A stretch of DNA of 64,000 nt from JBCBTD01 sp039818825 (GTDB lineage Bacteria > Pseudomonadota > Alphaproteobacteria > Geminicoccales > Geminicoccaceae): contig JBCBTD010000004.1 in assembly GCA_039818825.1 (NCBI GenBank), positions 1-64,000 of the forward strand, read 5' to 3'. This document shows, one piece after another, positions 60,027 through 64,000 of the stretch; position 1 is the first letter of the stretch, and each line of letters begins with the position of its first letter. A program made the position numbers and the translations under genes. The notes under the pieces were generated by a model. It did not search any database and had not been told where the DNA came from. It saw nothing but the letters and a program-made list of their open reading frames with translations.

Positions 60027-60239
60027 TCAGCAGTTGTACGCGCCAGCCGCGCAACGCCGGACCGTACGACGGCCGACGCCGGCCACGCTCACCGGCGTCA
60101 GCGGCCGGCCGGCCCGGGCTTCAGCCTCGCGCACCCAGCCGAACGCGCCCGCAACGCCGAGCCCGGTGCCGATCTCGACAGCGCCGAAGCCGAGAGCTAT
60201 CGCCAGGGCGACGATGCGGAATCTCTTGGTGATGCTCAT
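60027..60239 (-). CDS. small secreted protein of unknown function
   Basis: 70 residues. The N-terminus is basic then hydrophobic (KRFRIVALAIALGFGAVEIGTGLGVAGAF), a signal peptide or membrane anchor, followed by a short arginine-rich tail ending RRCAAGAYNC with two cysteines. The ATG overlaps the stop of the DUF2092 gene (ATGA), so the two are translated together. No family recognised. Confidence 0.6.
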   Translation of the reverse strand: MSITKRFRIVALAIALGFGAVEIGTGLGVAGAFGWVREAEARAGRPLTPVSVAGVGRRTVRRCAAGAYNC

Positions 60240-61033
60240 CGTCCGTCCGCCAACGAGAAGTGCGCCGGCAGCTCACTCACCTGCTCGGCAAATGCCGCTT
60301 CGTCGATGTCGGCCGCGCCCGTGTCGTTGGAGAACGCGAAATCAGTCGTGGCAACCGCGTCACCGGTCCGCCAGTCTCGAACCTGGATCGTGTACTGCGG
60401 CGCTTGATCGATCCGCTTCGAGGTGATGACGAAGCGACACGGGTACGGCTCGTCGCTTCGAGCGATCCAGATCTGCCAGTCGACGTCGTCGGTGCGGAAA
60501 GCGAGCCAATCGCACTCCCGCCCGCCGACGATACCGCTGCCCAGGTCCTTCACGTCCACGACTTCACTCATCAGTCCCTCGTAAGGATCCGACATGATGA
60601 GGTCCGCTGCCGGAAGCGGCCGCCCGTAGTTCTCTCGCAGTTCGTCGACCAAGTGGTCGATCGTGCCCGGCAGCTCGATTTGAGTGTAGACGTTGGCGTT
60701 CTTGCCGAAGAGCGTCAGCGTCTGGCCATCGAACGTCACCTGCAGGTCGACGAAGCCACCCGTGCGCGTGGCCAGGAGCCGGTCCGGCCGAGCGATCGTC
60801 ACCGATCCCGAGTCGGCGAGGGCAAGCTTCTGATCGTCATCCGTCACCACCTCCAGGGTGGCATCGAAATCGAACGACAATCGATCCTGCTCCGCGAGGT
60901 AGTCCGACATCGCCTTCAACAGCGCTTTGGCGTCGGCCTCGTCGGCCCACGCTCCCGGCGGAGTCGTCGTCAGCCCGAGGAGTACCGCCGCCGCGAGCGC
61001 CCTTTGCCAAGCGCCAGCACGAGCATCGGTCAC
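60236..61033 (-). CDS. DUF2092 periplasmic protein
   Basis: 265 residues with a Sec signal (ALAAAVLLGLTTTPPGAWA). The mature part matches DUF2092: MSDYLAEQDRLSFDFDATLEVVTDDDQKL, RPDRLLATRTGGFVDLQVTFDGQTLTLF, CDWLAFRTDDVDWQIWIA and PCRFVITSKRIDQAPQYTI. The pattern of alternating strands is like the LolA/LolB-type lipoprotein-binding half-barrel, so a lipid- or lipoprotein-related role is possible (inference). Paired with the small secreted protein downstream. Confidence 0.85.
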   Translation of the reverse strand: MTDARAGAWQRALAAAVLLGLTTTPPGAWADEADAKALLKAMSDYLAEQDRLSFDFDATLEVVTDDDQKLALADSGSVTIARPDRLLATRTGGFVDLQVTFDGQTLTLFGKNANVYTQIELPGTIDHLVDELRENYGRPLPAADLIMSDPYEGLMSEVVDVKDLGSGIVGGRECDWLAFRTDDVDWQIWIARSDEPYPCRFVITSKRIDQAPQYTIQVRDWRTGDAVATTDFAFSNDTGAADIDEAAFAEQVSELPAHFSLADGR

Positions 61034-61094
61034 GATCGTTCCTCCCCTGCGCGTCCGCCTCTGCGATTGCTTAACACGTCGTCACCATCCACCC

Positions 61095-62396
61095 CTAAAC
61101 GAATCGCGGCATCAGCCAGCGGGGGATGGCGAGGATCAGGTCGGGGAAGAGGATGACGATCATCAGCACGCCGAGCATCGGCAGGAGGATGACGGCAACG
61201 TCGCGCAGGGTTTGCACCAGCCTGACCTCGCCGATGGCCGACGCGATCAACAGGCAGAGCCCGTAGGGTGGCGTCACGAGCCCGAAGGCCAGCGAGATGA
61301 CGCCGATGATGGCGAAGTGGATCGGGTGCATGCCGACGTTCTCGGCGACGGGGAAGAGCACGGTGCCGAGGATGATGATTGCCGGGATGGCATCGATGAA
61401 CATGCCGATGATCAAGAACGCGCAAGCGACCATGATGCCCGTGCCGACGACTCCGAAGCCCAGTTCGGCAACGACCTCGACCAATGCCGCGGGAATGCGG
61501 AAGTACGCGAGCACCCAGCCGAACGCCGAAGCGGTGCCGATGCAGAAGAGCGAGATCGCGGCGAAACGGCCGCTGTCGTAGAAGATCTTCGGAAGATCTT
61601 TGGGGGCGACGCTGCGGTAGACGAAGAGTCCCAAGCTCAGAGAGTAGAGCACGGCGATCACCGACGCTTCGGTCGGCGTGAACCAGCCGCCGACCACGCC
61701 GCCGACGATGATCAAAGGCGTCATCAGCGCGAGCGACGCGGAGGCCAAAGCGATCAGCAACGCCAGCGCGCTGGAGCGGGCGTAGACCGGATAGCCGCGG
61801 CGCTTGGCGTAGATGTAGACGATCAGCATCTGCGCGCCGGCGATGAGGACGCCCGGGATGATGCCGGCGAGGAACAACCCGCCGATGGAGACCGACATCA
61901 ACCCGCCCCACACCACCATGAGGATCGAGGGCGGGATGATGACGCCCATGACGCTGGAGCAGGCGGTGATGGCGACGGCGAAGCTGGCGTCGTAGCCCTG
62001 CTTCTTCATCTGCGGGATGAGCAGGGAGCCGATGCCCGCGGCGTCCGCGGTCGACGAGCCGGAGATACCCGCGAACAGCATCGACACGACCACGTTGACG
62101 TGCCCGAGCCCGCCCGGCAGGTGGCCGACCATGGATCGTGCGAGGTTGATCAGCCGGTCGGTGATGCCTGCGGAGTTCATCAGATTGGCGGCCAAGAGGA
62201 AGAACGGCACCGCGAGCAGCACGAACGCGTTGTAGCTCTTGAACATCTCGCGGAGCAGCAGGATCGGGGTCAGCCGATCCTCGATCAGGAATACCGGCAC
62301 GACCGCCAGTGCCAGGGCGAAGGCGACAGGCACGCGGAGGATCACCAGGGTGACGAAGCCGCCGAAGAGGATCAACGCGACTTCGCCCGGTCCCAT
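61095..62396 (-). CDS. dctM: TRAP transporter large permease (DctM)
   Basis: 433-residue membrane subunit of a Na+-driven TRAP importer, about 12 helices. Family stretches: GGFVTLVILRVPVAFALAL, NSAGITDRLINLARSMVGHLPGGLGHVNVVVSMLFAGISGSSTADAAG broken over helices 3-4, PPSILMVVWGG and VTPPYGLCLLIA. Its ATG at 62396 shares a base with the small-permease stop. Last gene of the dctPQM unit. Confidence 0.94.
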   Translation of the reverse strand: MGPGEVALILFGGFVTLVILRVPVAFALALAVVPVFLIEDRLTPILLLREMFKSYNAFVLLAVPFFLLAANLMNSAGITDRLINLARSMVGHLPGGLGHVNVVVSMLFAGISGSSTADAAGIGSLLIPQMKKQGYDASFAVAITACSSVMGVIIPPSILMVVWGGLMSVSIGGLFLAGIIPGVLIAGAQMLIVYIYAKRRGYPVYARSSALALLIALASASLALMTPLIIVGGVVGGWFTPTEASVIAVLYSLSLGLFVYRSVAPKDLPKIFYDSGRFAAISLFCIGTASAFGWVLAYFRIPAALVEVVAELGFGVVGTGIMVACAFLIIGMFIDAIPAIIILGTVLFPVAENVGMHPIHFAIIGVISLAFGLVTPPYGLCLLIASAIGEVRLVQTLRDVAVILLPMLGVLMIVILFPDLILAIPRWLMPRFV

Positions 62397-62932
62397 CAGC
62401 TCCCGCCTTTACGAAAGAGCGCGAGATCGGTTTGCACGCGTTCGACGAGAAACAGTAGCCAGGTCAGCCCGGCCAACGGCCAGGCGATGTAGATCGTCAG
62501 CATCGGCAAGCTGGCGATCTCCGAGGTCTGTCGTGCGCCGAGAACCGCGAAGTCGTAGCCGAACACGAGGAAAATGACGGCGACGGCGCCGACCGCGAAA
62601 TGGACGAACAGCTTCGAGAGCGCTTCGAGCCGTGGCCGCTTGCTGTGCGGCAGCACGTCGACGTCGAAATGGGTGCCGTCGCGCACGGCGATCATCGCGC
62701 CGATCATGACGATCCAGACGAAGCAGAAGCGCGCGATCTCCTCGGTCCAGATGTAGCGCGGCACCCAGCCGGTGTAACGCGACAGGATCTGCATCGTCAC
62801 CGGCAGGACGAGCCCGACCATCAACAAGGTCAAGAGGACCTGCAGTAGCCGGTAGTAGACATCGAGGAAGCGGCGCATCGACCGGCGGACACTGCGCGGG
62901 AGCGCGGCAGCGCCCCCACTAGCGTCGCTCAC
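62396..62932 (-). CDS. dctQ: TRAP transporter small permease (DctQ)
   Basis: Four-helix membrane subunit that pairs with DctM. Family blocks: YIWTEEIARFCFVWIVMIGAMIAVRDGTHFDVDVLP. I chose the GTG at 62932, in GTGA overlapping the dctP stop (178 residues), because coupled overlaps are the rule in this genome; an ATG at 62878 would give a 160-residue protein and is equally compatible with homology. Confidence 0.88.
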   Translation of the reverse strand: MSDASGGAAALPRSVRRSMRRFLDVYYRLLQVLLTLLMVGLVLPVTMQILSRYTGWVPRYIWTEEIARFCFVWIVMIGAMIAVRDGTHFDVDVLPHSKRPRLEALSKLFVHFAVGAVAVIFLVFGYDFAVLGARQTSEIASLPMLTIYIAWPLAGLTWLLFLVERVQTDLALFRKGGS

Positions 62933-63903
62933 TGGACGGCGTTGATCGCCTCGTAGACCTGGAGCGCGCCGAGTTCTTCGGCATAGGCACGCTTGACCGG
63001 CTCGGCCAACTCCAACAGCCGATCGCGGTCGGCGAAGACGTGGGTCGTCAGCACGCCTTGCGCTTCCATCGCCGCCAGCTTCTCGCTGTCCTGAGAGCTT
63101 TCGATCTCTCGGCCGTGGGCACCTGCCGCGGCCCCGGCCTCGTCGACACAAGCTTGGAGCTCGGCCGGCAGCCGCTCGTAGGTGGCGTTGGAGAACGCCA
63201 ATGGCCGCACGGTGATCGCGTGCTGGGTCAACGCCACGTGCGGGCCGACTTCGTAGAACTTCATCTGCTCGATGCCGGCCGCCTCGTTCTCCGCGCCCTC
63301 GATGACCCCGGTTTGGATGGCCGTATAGACCTCCGAGTAGGCGATCACCGTTGGCGCCGCCTGGATCGCCTCGAAGATCCGCGTCTGGATCGGCGCGCCC
63401 ATCACCCGCATCGGCAAGTCGGTCAGCTCGTCGATGCTGGTGACCGGCTTGTTGGCGAAGACGTTGCGCGTGCCCCCCCCGGCATAGCCGACCAGGCGGA
63501 CGTCTGCGGTCGCCAGCACGTCATCGGCGACCGGTTGCAGCGCGCCCGTTTCCATCACCGCGTTCCAATGGTCGAGGTCGCGGAACAAGAACGGCATGTC
63601 CATCAACGGCGCCATCTTCGAGAACGTCGACATGTGCGACGGCGCCACCACGGCGAAGTCGACGGCGATCCCCTGGCTCATGTTCTCGAAGTAGTCCTTC
63701 TCCAGGCCAAGCTCGGAGTTCAGGTGCATCTGGAACTCGACGTCGCCGTCGTAGCAGGCCTGAACCAGCTCCTCGAACTTGCGCAAGGTCTTGGTGAAGG
63801 CGTGGTCCTCGTCGAACTGGCTGGCGCCGACGAGCGTGACGGCCGTCGCCGGCGTCGCCAGGAGGCCGGCGGCGAACGCGCCGATGGCTAGAGTTCGGAT
63901 CAT
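62929..63903 (-). CDS. dctP: TRAP transporter substrate-binding protein (DctP)
   Basis: 324-residue periplasmic binder of the DctP family with a Sec signal (TLAIGAFAAGLLATPATAV). The conserved Arg that clamps the substrate carboxylate lies in DLPMRVMGAPIQTRIF. YSEVYTAIQTGVIEGAENEAAGIEQMKFYEVG is the diagnostic central motif. Substrate is probably a small carboxylate or sugar acid. First gene of dctPQM. Confidence 0.93.
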   Translation of the reverse strand: MIRTLAIGAFAAGLLATPATAVTLVGASQFDEDHAFTKTLRKFEELVQACYDGDVEFQMHLNSELGLEKDYFENMSQGIAVDFAVVAPSHMSTFSKMAPLMDMPFLFRDLDHWNAVMETGALQPVADDVLATADVRLVGYAGGGTRNVFANKPVTSIDELTDLPMRVMGAPIQTRIFEAIQAAPTVIAYSEVYTAIQTGVIEGAENEAAGIEQMKFYEVGPHVALTQHAITVRPLAFSNATYERLPAELQACVDEAGAAAGAHGREIESSQDSEKLAAMEAQGVLTTHVFADRDRLLELAEPVKRAYAEELGALQVYEAINAVQ

Positions 63904-63934
63904 GATAGGCGCTCCCTGAGCATCGCTTTTTCGT

Positions 63935-63951
63935 CACCAGGCCCGCTGGTG
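63935..63951. promoter_or_regulatory. inverted repeat upstream of dctP
   Basis: CACCAG-GCCCG-CTGGTG, 6-bp perfect arms, 31 nt before the dctP start: a candidate operator. Its regulator would lie beyond the right edge. Confidence 0.35.
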
Positions 63952-64000
63952 CTCGAGCGACCTTAGGCGCGCGGTCGGCATCGTCCAACCCCGTCATGTC

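Noticed and set aside
60927..62492. A 521-codon plus-strand frame and similar long ones (53090-54583, 51336-52745, 40828-42378)
   Set aside because: Antisense shadows of dctM, mannitol dehydrogenase, the cNMP-flavoprotein and the ABC permease; composition rich in D/E/H/R/Q without domains.

Overview
The window is one continuous, GC-rich stretch (roughly two thirds G+C by eye) of densely packed bacterial genes, with many GTG/TTG starts and 1-4 nt stop/start overlaps. Gene content points to a free-living heterotrophic alphaproteobacterium: an uptake-hydrogenase locus in the rhizobial hup-hyp order, a Rhodobacter-type smo polyol operon, three sugar ABC transporters, a TRAP carboxylate-type transporter and Tat-exported enzymes. 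The genus cannot be fixed from the sequence. I saw no rRNA, tRNA, CRISPR array, insertion sequence or phage gene.

Region 1 (1-11.9 kb) is general metabolism and transport. A YtcJ-type amidohydrolase, probably entering from beyond the left edge with a Tat leader, is followed by an MFS exporter with an extra C-terminal domain, an orphan membrane-fusion protein, an EamA exporter and a cupin. Then come a MarR-MFS-microprotein operon, an exported rubredoxin with an unusual C-x4-C first iron-binding pair, a Tat-exported PhoX phosphatase behind a candidate Pho box, and a divergent TetR/SDR pair with two near-identical 18-bp operators.

Region 2 (12.2-27.9 kb) is the centrepiece: a single-strand hupSLCDFGH(IJ)K-hypABFCDEX operon for a membrane-bound group 1 [NiFe] uptake hydrogenase and its maturation. 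HupS carries the two extra cysteines of the oxygen-tolerant [4Fe-3S] proximal cluster. HypX, the aerobic CO-ligand synthase, closes the operon. HupI (rubredoxin) and HupJ (HybE chaperone) are fused into one protein. HupK looks like a decayed large subunit. No hupE and no hydrogenase regulator are present. A DUF922 predicted zinc protease follows.

Region 3 (27.9-37 kb) is a divergent amino-sugar locus. One arm is MurNAc-6-P etherase (murQ) plus a complete sugar ABC transporter. The other arm is an amino-sugar kinase, a GntR/UTRA regulator, NagA and a SIS-type glucosamine-6-P deaminase. Three ATACCAA repeats lie between the arms. Together the arms would import amino sugars, phosphorylate them and convert them toward fructose-6-P.

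Region 4 (37-52.7 kb) is mixed: DUF2147, a SABATH-like methyltransferase (a family best known from plants), an Asp-nucleophile alpha/beta hydrolase, LysE, DUF1992, a second sugar ABC transporter, an AI-2E-type membrane protein, a CPBP protease, a DUF3302-HlyD-outer-membrane-factor efflux set, and a cyclic-nucleotide-binding/thioredoxin-reductase-like fusion.

Region 5 (52.9-64 kb) holds the smo polyol operon (binding protein, two permeases, ATPase, sorbitol-type SDR, HAD phosphatase, mannitol dehydrogenase), a DUF2092 protein with a small secreted partner, and a DctPQM TRAP transporter at the right edge. Perfect hairpins separate the binding-protein gene from the permeases in two of the three ABC operons.
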